In this document: positions 16,080 through 22,713 of the stretch, piece after piece | How positions within the stretch are numbered: position 1 is the stretch's first letter | Layout of the letters: every line of letters begins with the position of its first letter | Origin: CAYGZM01 sp964354365 | Lineage (GTDB): Bacteria > Planctomycetota > Phycisphaerae > Sedimentisphaerales > Anaerobacaceae | Length of the DNA stretch: 26,076 bases | Assembly (NCBI GenBank): GCA_964354365.1 | Contig: CAYGZM010000047.1 | Coordinates: 1 to 26,076, forward strand | Reading direction: 5' to 3' | Program-made: the position numbers and the translations under genes | The notes under the pieces: generated by a model | Seen by the model: the letters and a program-made list of their open reading frames with translations, nothing else | What the model was told of the DNA's origin: nothing | Databases searched by the model: none

Positions 16080-16439
16080 TTACGCTTTGGCTTTCTGGTA
16101 TTTAATGAAGTTGAGAGTCATTCGCCGCAGGACTTCAACGTCATTGAGCAGGTCTTTTGCGCTCATGTACCTCAAGTTTTCAGCTATCATCAATTGGGTC
16201 TCGATTTCGGAAAGCGAGCTTAATGCAATATACAGGAACTGGACATATTCTTTTCGCGATGACCTGGCAGCGCCTTCGGCTACATTGCTCGGAAAAGACA
16301 CCGCTGCCCTTCTCATCTGCGCTCTCAAACCGTAAAGCTCTTCTCTCGGAAAAAGCCTCGTCACCTTGTATATCTCCGTGACAAAGCCAATCCCCCGTTG
16401 CCAAATCTCCAGATCCTTATGTGTCTTCACTCCACTCAT
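16080..16439 (-). CDS. Four-helix-bundle protein of the 23S rRNA intervening-sequence family, inserted in the V-ATPase operon
   Basis: The chosen ATG 16439 gives 119 residues starting MSGVKTHKDLEIWQRG, the normal family start; an in-frame ATG at 16472 would add MGEWVNGFNEK, translated from the tandem array. The family hallmarks are clear: DLEIWQ at the N-terminus, LRAQMRRAAVSFPSNVAEGAARSS in the middle, and EYVQFLYIALSSLSEIETQLMIAENL. Members were first noticed in intervening sequences of bacterial 23S rRNA genes and also occur alone near repeats; their molecular role is not established. No V-ATPase subunit has this fold, so the gene looks like an intruder between atpB and atpD on the same strand. 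Only a weak GAGAA precedes the start. Octamer arrays of opposite orientation flank it. Confidence 0.9.
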   Translation of the reverse strand: MSGVKTHKDLEIWQRGIGFVTEIYKVTRLFPREELYGLRAQMRRAAVSFPSNVAEGAARSSRKEYVQFLYIALSSLSEIETQLMIAENLRYMSAKDLLNDVEVLRRMTLNFIKYQKAKA

Positions 16440-16451
16440 TTTCTCATTAAA

Positions 16452-16563
16452 CCCATTCACCCATTCACCCATTCACCCATTCACCCATTTACTCATTCAC
16501 CCATTCACCCATTCACCCATTCACCCATTCACCCATTCACCCATTCACCCATTTACTCATTCA
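16452..16563. repeat. Octamer tandem array, 14 units, from the atpB stop toward the four-helix-bundle gene
   Basis: Exactly fourteen 8-bp units fill 112 bases: four CCCATTCA, CCCATTTA, CTCATTCA, six CCCATTCA, CCCATTTA, CTCATTCA. The pair CCCATTTA-CTCATTCA recurs at both block ends, so the array also has a higher-order pattern. The atpB stop (TAA, 16553-16555) lies in it. On the coding strand each unit is TGAATGGG; with period 8 the array offers ATG and TGA in all three frames, and each ATG opens a seven-codon frame (MGEWVNG). Confidence 0.95.
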
Positions 16564-17947
16564 CTTTCCGGAAGCGCGGCATATACTTCTCAATCAGCTT
16601 CAGGCTGATACGCTTTAGCTCAACGTTCTCGAACATGCTCAGCAGCTCCCAGCCCAGGTCGAGCGTCTCCTGCACCGTCCGATTCTCGTAGTAGTCCTGC
16701 GAAATATACCGCGTCTCAAATTCATTGGCGAACTTCATATACTTCTTGTCTTCATCCGACAGGGCCGCCTCGCCCATAATCGTCGCCAGCTCCTGCATTT
16801 CCTTGCCGCGCGCGTATGCTGCATAGAGCTGGTTATAGAGGTCCGCGTGGTCCTCGCGCGTCTTGCCCTCGCCGATACCCTTGTCTTTCAGCCGCGACAG
16901 GCTCGGCAGAACGTCCACCGGCGGCGCAATCCCCTTTCGATGCAGCGACCGCGACAGAATCACCTGCCCCTCGGTAATATACCCCGTCAGGTCCGGCACC
17001 GGATGGGTCTTATCGTCCTCCGGCATCGTCAGCACCGGGACCATCGTGATAGACCCCTTCTTGCCCTTGATTCGCCCCGCCCTTTCATAGACCGTCGCCA
17101 GGTCCGTGTACAAATACCCCGGATACCCCCGCCGGCCGGGCACCTCTTTTCGCGCTGCGCTTATCTCACGAAGCGCCTCACAGTAGTTCGTCATATCGTT
17201 CAGAATCACTAATACGTGCATATCCAGATCGAACGCCAGATACTCCGCCGCCGTCAGCGCGAATCTCGGAGTCGCTATTCGCTCAATCGCAGGGTCGTTC
17301 GCAAGATTAATAAACATCACCGCACGCTCAATCGCCCCGGTATTGTGCAAATCGTCAATAAAAAACTGTGCAGCCTCGAACGTAATCCCCATCGCCGCAA
17401 ACACCACCGCAAACGCCTCGCCCTTACCCAGCACCGTCGCCTGCCGCGCAAACTGGGCCGTCAGCTCGTCGTGCGGCAGCCCCGCGCCTGAAAAAATCGG
17501 CAGCTTCTGCCCGCGGACAAGCGGATTCAACCCGTCAATCGTCGATATCCCCGTCTGGATGAACTCGTTCGGGTAATTGCGGGCAAAGGGGTTAATTGGC
17601 TGGCCGTTAATATCAAGGCGCTTCTGCGGAATAATCGCAGGCCCATCGTCTTTCGGCTCGCCAAGACCGCTGAAAACCCGCCCCAGAATATCCGGCGACA
17701 CCCCCAGCTCCAACGGCTTGGCCAGAAACCGAACCGTGGTTCTCTCGACATCGAGTCCCCGCGTCCCCTCGAAAACCTGCACCAGCACCTTGTCCTTCTC
17801 CACCTGGAGAATCTGACCGTGACGCACCGAGCCGTCCGCCAGTTCGATATCGACTATATGCCCGTACTTGGCCTCATCGACCATCTCCACCAACATCAGC
17901 GGACCTGCAATATTCGTTACTGTTTGATATTCCTTGATAGATAGCAT
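16553..17947 (-). CDS. atpB: V-type ATP synthase/ATPase subunit B (regulatory nucleotide-binding subunit)
   Basis: The 464-residue protein matches V-ATPase B along its whole length: EYQTVTNIAGPLMLVE at the start, NPFARNYPNEFIQTGISTIDGLNPLVRGQKLPIFSGAGLPHDELTAQ in the nucleotide-fold region, and ARKEVPGRRGYPGYLYTDLATVYERAGRIKGKKGSIT. It lacks a Walker A GKT motif, as expected for the non-catalytic B subunit. It alternates with A in the A3B3 head. GAGGA lies about eight bases before ATG 17947, and atpA ends 69 bases upstream. Its last codons and stop extend into the octamer array; the end ...FRKVNE looks natural, so the array seems to begin at the stop without truncating the protein. Confidence 0.97.
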   Translation of the reverse strand: MLSIKEYQTVTNIAGPLMLVEMVDEAKYGHIVDIELADGSVRHGQILQVEKDKVLVQVFEGTRGLDVERTTVRFLAKPLELGVSPDILGRVFSGLGEPKDDGPAIIPQKRLDINGQPINPFARNYPNEFIQTGISTIDGLNPLVRGQKLPIFSGAGLPHDELTAQFARQATVLGKGEAFAVVFAAMGITFEAAQFFIDDLHNTGAIERAVMFINLANDPAIERIATPRFALTAAEYLAFDLDMHVLVILNDMTNYCEALREISAARKEVPGRRGYPGYLYTDLATVYERAGRIKGKKGSITMVPVLTMPEDDKTHPVPDLTGYITEGQVILSRSLHRKGIAPPVDVLPSLSRLKDKGIGEGKTREDHADLYNQLYAAYARGKEMQELATIMGEAALSDEDKKYMKFANEFETRYISQDYYENRTVQETLDLGWELLSMFENVELKRISLKLIEKYMPRFRKVNE

Positions 17948-18016
17948 TACAAATCCTCGTAACCTGTTATTCTCTGCTCGCTATTTGGTTCTGCCTTTCG
18001 CCAACCATCGACCTGC

Positions 18017-19795
18017 TCAGCTCACCGCCGAAGCCTGCAACTGTTTCATCTGCTCTTCAATAGTCGTCCTGATTTGCGCGATTCTTTCCTTCTGGTCCTC
18101 GGGAACGTATTTCGCCCTGGCGATCTCTTCACGCACGGCCAATTTGAATATCTCAGCCGTCTCGACACCCGCCTCAATCGCGCCGAGTGCCTGCTTATGA
18201 AAGTGCATTACCGTCTTGAGCATCTCATACTGCTTTTCCATTGACGTATAAGTATCCACCGCGTGGAAGGCGTTCTGGTGCAGGAAGTCCTCCCGGATAG
18301 TCCGGGCGGTCTCAAGGGCCAGCCTGTCGCCCGGCGACAGCGCCTCCGCCCCCACCAAACGCACTATCTCCAGAAGCTCCGCCTCCTGCTCCAGCAGCCC
18401 CATCGCCCCAACCGTCAGCCGCTCCATCTCCCCGCCCCGCTCCTTGTCCTCGAAGCACTCCTTGAGATACTGCTTGTAAAAGCTGTATGAGGTCAGCCAG
18501 TCGATGGCCGGGAAGTGGCGCTGGTAGGCGAGCTCGCCTTTGAGGGACCAGAAGACCTTGACGACGTGGAGGGTGGCCTGGACGACGGAGTCGGAGAGGT
18601 CTCCGCCGGGGGGGCTGACGGCGCCGATTATCGAAAGCCCGCCTTCACGATGGGGAGAACCCAGGCACTCCACTCGACCTGATCTCTCATAGAAGGCGGC
18701 GATTCGGGCGGCGAGATACGCGGGATAACCTTCCTCGGCGGGCATTTCTTCAAGACGTGTAGAAATCTCGCGCATCGCCTCGGCCCAGCGGCTTGTGCTG
18801 TCAGCCATCAACGCCACTACATACCCCATATCGCGGAAATACTCCGCTATGGTAATACCGGTATAAACCGAGGCCTCTCTGGCGGCCACGGGCATATTCG
18901 AGGTATTTGCAATCAGGACGGAGCGCCGCATCAGCGGCTCGCCGGAACGCGGGTCTTTCAGCTCGGGGAACTCCGTCAGAACGTCGGTCATCTCGTTGCC
19001 GCGTTCTCCGCAGCCCACATAGACCACCACGTCCGCATCGACCCATTTGGCCAACTGGTGCTGAACGACGGTCTTGCCGGACCCGAAAGGGCCCGGTACG
19101 CACGCCGTGCCGCCCTTGGTGATTGGAAAGAACGTGTCGATGACGCGCTGACCCGTAACAAGGACCTTGTTCGGCGCAAGACGCCTTTTTGTCTGCCGCG
19201 CAATACGGACCGGCCATTTCTGCATGAGTTTAAGCTCGGTTTGTGTCCCGTCCTCGCCGAGGCAGACGCCTACGGTCTCCTCAACAGTGTAATCACCCTC
19301 CGCTATTTTCCGTATCGTCCCCTGCACGCCGAACGGCGCCATAATCCGGTGCGCCAGTAGATTCGTCTCCTGGACTTCCCCGATGATATCGCCGGGAGCA
19401 ACCTTGGCGCCCTCGGCGACGGTCGGCTTGAAATGCCATTTCTTCCGCCTGTTGAGGCCCGGCATTGCACTGCCCCGGCTCATGAACTCGCCCTCGGCTT
19501 CAACCAACAAGTCCAGCGGCCTTTGTATGCCGTCGTAAATACTCTCGATCAACCCGGGGCCCAATTCGACGCTCAAGGGCGCCTCGGTATCAATGACCGG
19601 CTCGCCCGGACCCATACCGGTGGTCTCCTCGTACACCTGGATCGAGGCCAGATCGCCCCGCAGCTCGACTATCTCGCCTATGAGATTCAGATTCCCGACG
19701 CGAACGACGTCATACATCCGCGCACCGGTCATACCGTCCGCAACGACGACCGGGCCGGCGACTTTTACTATCCTGCCTTGTTTCGCTTCATTCAT
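18017..19795 (-). CDS. atpA: V-type ATP synthase/ATPase catalytic subunit A
   Basis: At 592 residues it has normal bacterial length. GPFGSGKT at 235-242 is the Walker A loop of the catalytic subunit. The N-terminal barrel (GRIVKVAGPVVVADGM) and the V-type-specific non-homologous region (about 110-200, NRRKKWHFKPTVAEGAKVAPGDIIG) are present. GCGERGNEMTDVL, ADSTSRWAEAMREIS and RLEEMPAEEGYPAYLAARIAAFYERSGRV follow, including the catalytic glutamate in GERGNEM. It hydrolyses or makes ATP in the A3B3 head. ATG 19795 is directly preceded by a decamer tandem array, with no Shine-Dalgarno site beyond AAAGTGA-type units, so initiation may be weak or rely on coupling or mRNA structure. Confidence 0.97.
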   Translation of the reverse strand: MNEAKQGRIVKVAGPVVVADGMTGARMYDVVRVGNLNLIGEIVELRGDLASIQVYEETTGMGPGEPVIDTEAPLSVELGPGLIESIYDGIQRPLDLLVEAEGEFMSRGSAMPGLNRRKKWHFKPTVAEGAKVAPGDIIGEVQETNLLAHRIMAPFGVQGTIRKIAEGDYTVEETVGVCLGEDGTQTELKLMQKWPVRIARQTKRRLAPNKVLVTGQRVIDTFFPITKGGTACVPGPFGSGKTVVQHQLAKWVDADVVVYVGCGERGNEMTDVLTEFPELKDPRSGEPLMRRSVLIANTSNMPVAAREASVYTGITIAEYFRDMGYVVALMADSTSRWAEAMREISTRLEEMPAEEGYPAYLAARIAAFYERSGRVECLGSPHREGGLSIIGAVSPPGGDLSDSVVQATLHVVKVFWSLKGELAYQRHFPAIDWLTSYSFYKQYLKECFEDKERGGEMERLTVGAMGLLEQEAELLEIVRLVGAEALSPGDRLALETARTIREDFLHQNAFHAVDTYTSMEKQYEMLKTVMHFHKQALGAIEAGVETAEIFKLAVREEIARAKYVPEDQKERIAQIRTTIEEQMKQLQASAVS

Positions 19796-19842
19796 TTCAC
19801 TTTAGCTCACTTTGGTTGACTTTAGTTCACTTTAGCTCACTT
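19796..19842. repeat. Decamer tandem array forming the atpA leader
   Basis: On the plus strand TTCACTTTAG, CTCACTTTGG, TTGACTTTAG, TTCACTTTAG and CTCACTT follow each other with 10-base period (4.7 units). The array abuts the atpA start codon. On the coding strand the units read AGTGAACTAA-like. It fills most of the 76-base gap between atpF and atpA and replaces a normal ribosome site. Confidence 0.92.
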
Positions 19843-19871
19843 GTTTTTGTGTCTTTGTGGCTGATAGTTAC

Positions 19872-20195
19872 TTAACCGGCTTGCATTATGTTTATACCTG
19901 TGGCCGTTTTGAGCACTTCTGCAAGGGCCTTAGTGGCAAAGCCCCCGGACGCGGTCGTGAACGGAACAACGACAATGCACGGAGTCGGGGCATCCTGGTA
20001 ATCCGAAAAGACCTCATCTGCCGCCGCAGCGATATTCTCGGCAACAACGACAAGGGCGTAGTGCTGCCTGGCTATCTCGCGGGCGGCATCCTTGACTTGC
20101 CCGGCCGACTGCTCAACGCAGAACGTATCGACCCCGAGAGCCGAAAACGGCATCACAAAATCAGTGTCACCCAAAACTGCTATTTTACCTTCCAT
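19872..20195 (-). CDS. atpF: V-type ATP synthase/ATPase subunit F
   Basis: The 107-residue protein begins MEGKIAVLGDTDFVMPFSALGVDTF, typical of V-ATPase F (NtpG of Enterococcus), with GD and F-x2-G positions conserved, and contains ARQHYALVVVAENIAA in the Rossmann-like core. F binds D to complete the rotor shaft. The start ATG 20195 has only a weak AGAGA upstream. The gap to atpC (228 bases) is filled by an inverted-repeat element instead of the usual few bases. Gene order C-F-A is standard. Confidence 0.92.
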   Translation of the reverse strand: MEGKIAVLGDTDFVMPFSALGVDTFCVEQSAGQVKDAAREIARQHYALVVVAENIAAAADEVFSDYQDAPTPCIVVVPFTTASGGFATKALAEVLKTATGINIMQAG

Positions 20196-20423
20196 ATTTT
20201 CTCTAAATCCGAAATTCGAATATCGAAACTCGAAACAAACTCAAAATTCGAATTACCAAAATTCAAAACAAAATCCGAAATCTTAATAACAAAATCTTCA
20301 AACCGTTATAAAGCAAGTGTCCGGTCTTCCAAGTCATATTGTTTCGTATTTTGTATTTTGGTCATTTGCATTTGTTTCGGATTTCGTGTTTCGGATTTCG
20401 AATTTCGCCTCGGCCTTCGTGCT
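20196..20423. repeat. Long imperfect inverted repeat in the atpC-atpF gap, enclosing a four-helix-bundle remnant
   Basis: AT-rich arms of CCGAAA-type units face each other: one at about 20203-20290 (plus strand AAATCCGAAATTCGAATATC onward) and one at about 20340-20412 (same sequence type on the minus strand). Both arms carry CGAAACAAA, then CAAA, then ACCAAAAT in the same order. The part between, on the minus strand from about 20377, reads ATG ACC AAA then ...NTKQYDLEDRTLAL and a stop, followed by RFEDFVIK. That resembles the start of another four-helix-bundle subfamily (YDLE-RT-FA-RV-DFV). It lies between two intact V-ATPase genes. Confidence 0.7.
20300..20379 (-). pseudogene. Decayed N-terminal fragment of a second four-helix-bundle protein gene
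   Basis: Reading the minus strand from ATG at about 20379 gives MTKIQNTKQYDLEDRTLAL, then TAA, then RFEDFVIK in the same frame. From memory, one branch of the four-helix-bundle (TIGR02436-type) family starts with YDLE-RT-xFAxRV-xFV, so the match is good but short. After about 30 codons the sequence turns into CCGAAA-type repeat. It has no ribosome site of its own and cannot make a full protein. Confidence 0.5.
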
Positions 20424-21452
20424 TCACGAGATTCGGTCCAGAATAAGTTTCGTATCCAGTGAGCTCTTTTTTGCCGTGAGTATCAATCTTACGGTGCGGA
20501 TTTCGTTTTCCTTCATCAAGAGATACGCGATAATCGGCTGCTGGCCTGTTATTACCTGACCGGTCGTCTTCAAGAAACCCGTCAGGTGCTCGTCGCACTG
20601 CTGCTCGACCTTCAGAAAAGATTTGCTGGACGCAACGTAGGCCGCGCCGGCCTCGACAACGCGGTGATAGGGCGTGACAAAGAACAACGGCCCAAGAGCC
20701 TCGTAGCCCAGGTCCAAAGCGGTCCTGAATCGCTCCAGCGCGACATACCCGCCTTCGAGAAAGACGTTCCGCTGCTCGGCGCCGGTGAGCTTCAGGCGAA
20801 GCATCGTGCGTATATTCGTCAGATCAATCTGTATCCTGAAGAGCCCTGTAAGAAAAATACTCCTTAATTGCCTCGCCCTTTTCAGATTGTATTCGGCCTG
20901 CACGGCATCGATTGCATAATCAACCCGCCGAATGTCCTTATCCTGATAATAGCCCAGGACAGCCTGGTCAACCGCCTGCTGGATATGGGCCGGGAGAACC
21001 TTGTTACTATCCTGGGCAAAAACCTCCTCAAACACCTCGGCGGAAACATTGCCGTCCTCGCTATAATCCTTGCCCAGCGGTTTGCCCGTCAGCATCCGCC
21101 TGACGGCGAGGCGGAGATTCGCAAAATCGTCCTGCGCCTTGAAAAGCTCGACAACCGCCCTGTCGAGCATCAATTCCGCAAACAGCGTCCTGACCGCCGT
21201 CCTGCGGGCCCGCAGGACCTGCTCAACAAGCGCAAAATCCTTTGCGGCCTGCAGGGCATATTCGGTGCCGCCGAGCAAATCAGCGGCCCGTTCGAGACTG
21301 TCGGCGTTGGCCATATCGAGAAGGGTCGCGCGGCTGAGCAGACCCATCTCATAAATACGCACCTGCGCCGTCTGGAAGGCATACCGCCAGTCGTCGTCTC
21401 CGACCGAAGGGTACGTGAAGAAATCAAGAATAGCTTGTTCTGCCTGCACCAT
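20424..21452 (-). CDS. atpC: V-type ATP synthase/ATPase subunit C (d-type, links rotor shaft to membrane ring)
   Basis: The 342-residue, largely helical protein fits the V-ATPase C/d family in length and place. DWRYAFQTAQVRIYEMGLLSRATLLDMANA resembles the N-terminal repeat and LRSIFLTGLFRIQIDLTNIRTMLRLKLTG the conserved helices with N-x-R. It forms the socket between the D-F shaft and the K ring. The start ATG 21452 has only a GAG upstream; it is 27 bases after atpE. Its TGA stop lies within a GCTTCACGAG motif that also marks the atpD end, so the repeat begins right at the stop. Confidence 0.9.
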   Translation of the reverse strand: MVQAEQAILDFFTYPSVGDDDWRYAFQTAQVRIYEMGLLSRATLLDMANADSLERAADLLGGTEYALQAAKDFALVEQVLRARRTAVRTLFAELMLDRAVVELFKAQDDFANLRLAVRRMLTGKPLGKDYSEDGNVSAEVFEEVFAQDSNKVLPAHIQQAVDQAVLGYYQDKDIRRVDYAIDAVQAEYNLKRARQLRSIFLTGLFRIQIDLTNIRTMLRLKLTGAEQRNVFLEGGYVALERFRTALDLGYEALGPLFFVTPYHRVVEAGAAYVASSKSFLKVEQQCDEHLTGFLKTTGQVITGQQPIIAYLLMKENEIRTVRLILTAKKSSLDTKLILDRIS

Positions 21453-21479
21453 TGATTCTCAGTTCAAATCAGCCCTGCA

Positions 21480-22073
21480 CTAACCCTTAAAGAGCTGGCC
21501 GGCCAATTCAATTTCAAGTTCCTTGCGCGCCCTGTCGAGCAATACGTCGATGGAGACATTTGTCTTAATCTTGCCGCGTTTAAGGATGAAGCCTCCGGCA
21601 AGATTCTGCCGCTGCTGGGATAGTTTCAGATTGCCTTTGCCGCTCGCCGCCAACTTGTCGTTGACCTCTCGGAGCAGGGAGTCGTCGATTCGCCCCTCTT
21701 TATTTCCAATTACTACTTCTTGCTCGCCGGTCTCGACCGCCGCGACCATCAGTTGCGCCATAAGCCCGCGGTATTCGCCATCGGGCAGGCTCTGCACCCG
21801 GCGGCGAGCCTGCTCGAAGACCTCGTCGAGGATTTTTCGCTTCTCGGCCAGGTATTCCTTGGCAATCTGCATCCTCGCCGCTGCGAGAATGTGTGACTTC
21901 TCGTCCCTGCCGGCCTTTTCGGCGAGGGCCTTTGTCTGCGCCCTGTAGTCGCCGAGCTGCTGCTCGAGTCCGGCCTGCTCGCCGGCCTGCTTGTCGCGGG
22001 CCTCCTGCCCTATCTTCTGCGCCTCGGTCCCGGCGTCCGACAGTATCTTCTCTATAACCTTTTGAGCATCCAT
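21480..22073 (-). CDS. atpE: V-type ATP synthase/ATPase subunit E (peripheral stalk)
   Basis: The 197-residue protein has the E-subunit layout: a long charged coiled coil (1-100: MDAQKVIEKILSDAGTEAQKIGQEARDK, then AEKAGRDEKSHILAAARMQIAKEYLAEKRKILDEVFEQA) and a C-terminal globular part with GGFILKRGKIKTNVSIDVLLDRARKELEIELAGQLF. This end binds the head and, with the G/H-like coil, holds the stator still. ATG 22073 has no strong ribosome site. It sits between atpK (64 bases) and atpC (27 bases), the normal order. Confidence 0.92.
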   Translation of the reverse strand: MDAQKVIEKILSDAGTEAQKIGQEARDKQAGEQAGLEQQLGDYRAQTKALAEKAGRDEKSHILAAARMQIAKEYLAEKRKILDEVFEQARRRVQSLPDGEYRGLMAQLMVAAVETGEQEVVIGNKEGRIDDSLLREVNDKLAASGKGNLKLSQQRQNLAGGFILKRGKIKTNVSIDVLLDRARKELEIELAGQLFKG

Positions 22074-22136
22074 AATTTTGCGTCTCGTGATTGGGGTGCT
22101 GTATCTGGCACTTCTACTTCAGGCGTCCGCAGGGGG

Positions 22137-22640
22137 CTACACCGCCAGCCCAGGCCAGGCAATGCCCTTAAGCAGCATAAACATCGTGGTCAAAAGGCCC
22201 AGAATCGCATATATCTCGACCATCACGGCATATACAACACCGGCCTTGAACGCCAGTTCAGGCCTTTTGCCCGCCATCATAATGCCGCTGGCAGAGACCT
22301 TGCCCTGATATATTGCCGTAACCAAACCGGCAAATGCAACAGGGAGGCACGCCGTCAGGATTTTCAGGCCCAGGGCCCAGCTCACATCGGGCACGCCGCC
22401 GGTAGCGCCGAAAAAGTTCAGGCGAAGCATAACTATAAAGGCCGCCAGAAAACCGTAAAACCCTTGCGTCCCCGGGAGGACAACCATAATGAACATCTGC
22501 CCGTATCGCTCCGGCTTCTCGCTCAATACCCCCGTCGCCGCCCGGCTGGCCACAAAGATTCCTATGGCAGAACCAATCCCGCTCAACAGAGCCGCCAATA
22601 CCACGCCACACAGTGCCATTACCATTCCATACTTGTCCAT
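22137..22640 (-). CDS. atpK: V-type ATP synthase/ATPase subunit K (membrane rotor proteolipid), Na+-type
   Basis: ATG 22640 with GAGAGG seven bases upstream gives 167 residues; a longer in-frame TTG at 22664 lacks such a site. Four membrane helices form two hairpins, as in the 16-kDa duplicated proteolipids. The key carboxylate is Glu142 in helix 4 (AVMVEIYAILG); helix 2 has LPGTQGFYGF. Compared with Enterococcus hirae NtpK, the Na+ ligands Leu61, Thr64, Gln65, Tyr68, Gln110 and Glu139 correspond to Leu55, Thr58, Gln59, Tyr62, Gln112 and Glu142. This points to Na+ translocation, as inference from the ligand set. It follows the subunit I gene by 73 bases. Confidence 0.95.
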   Translation of the reverse strand: MDKYGMVMALCGVVLAALLSGIGSAIGIFVASRAATGVLSEKPERYGQMFIMVVLPGTQGFYGFLAAFIVMLRLNFFGATGGVPDVSWALGLKILTACLPVAFAGLVTAIYQGKVSASGIMMAGKRPELAFKAGVVYAVMVEIYAILGLLTTMFMLLKGIAWPGLAV

Positions 22641-22713
22641 TACCAGACCTCTCTTTCCTTTCAAGACCCCACGTAAAACATGGGGCTAAATAGCCCTGCG
22701 ATTCACCGCGGGG

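Noticed and set aside
16452..16563. CRISPR-like array
   Set aside because: Pure 8-bp tandem repeats without spacers and with no cas genes; a simple tandem array.
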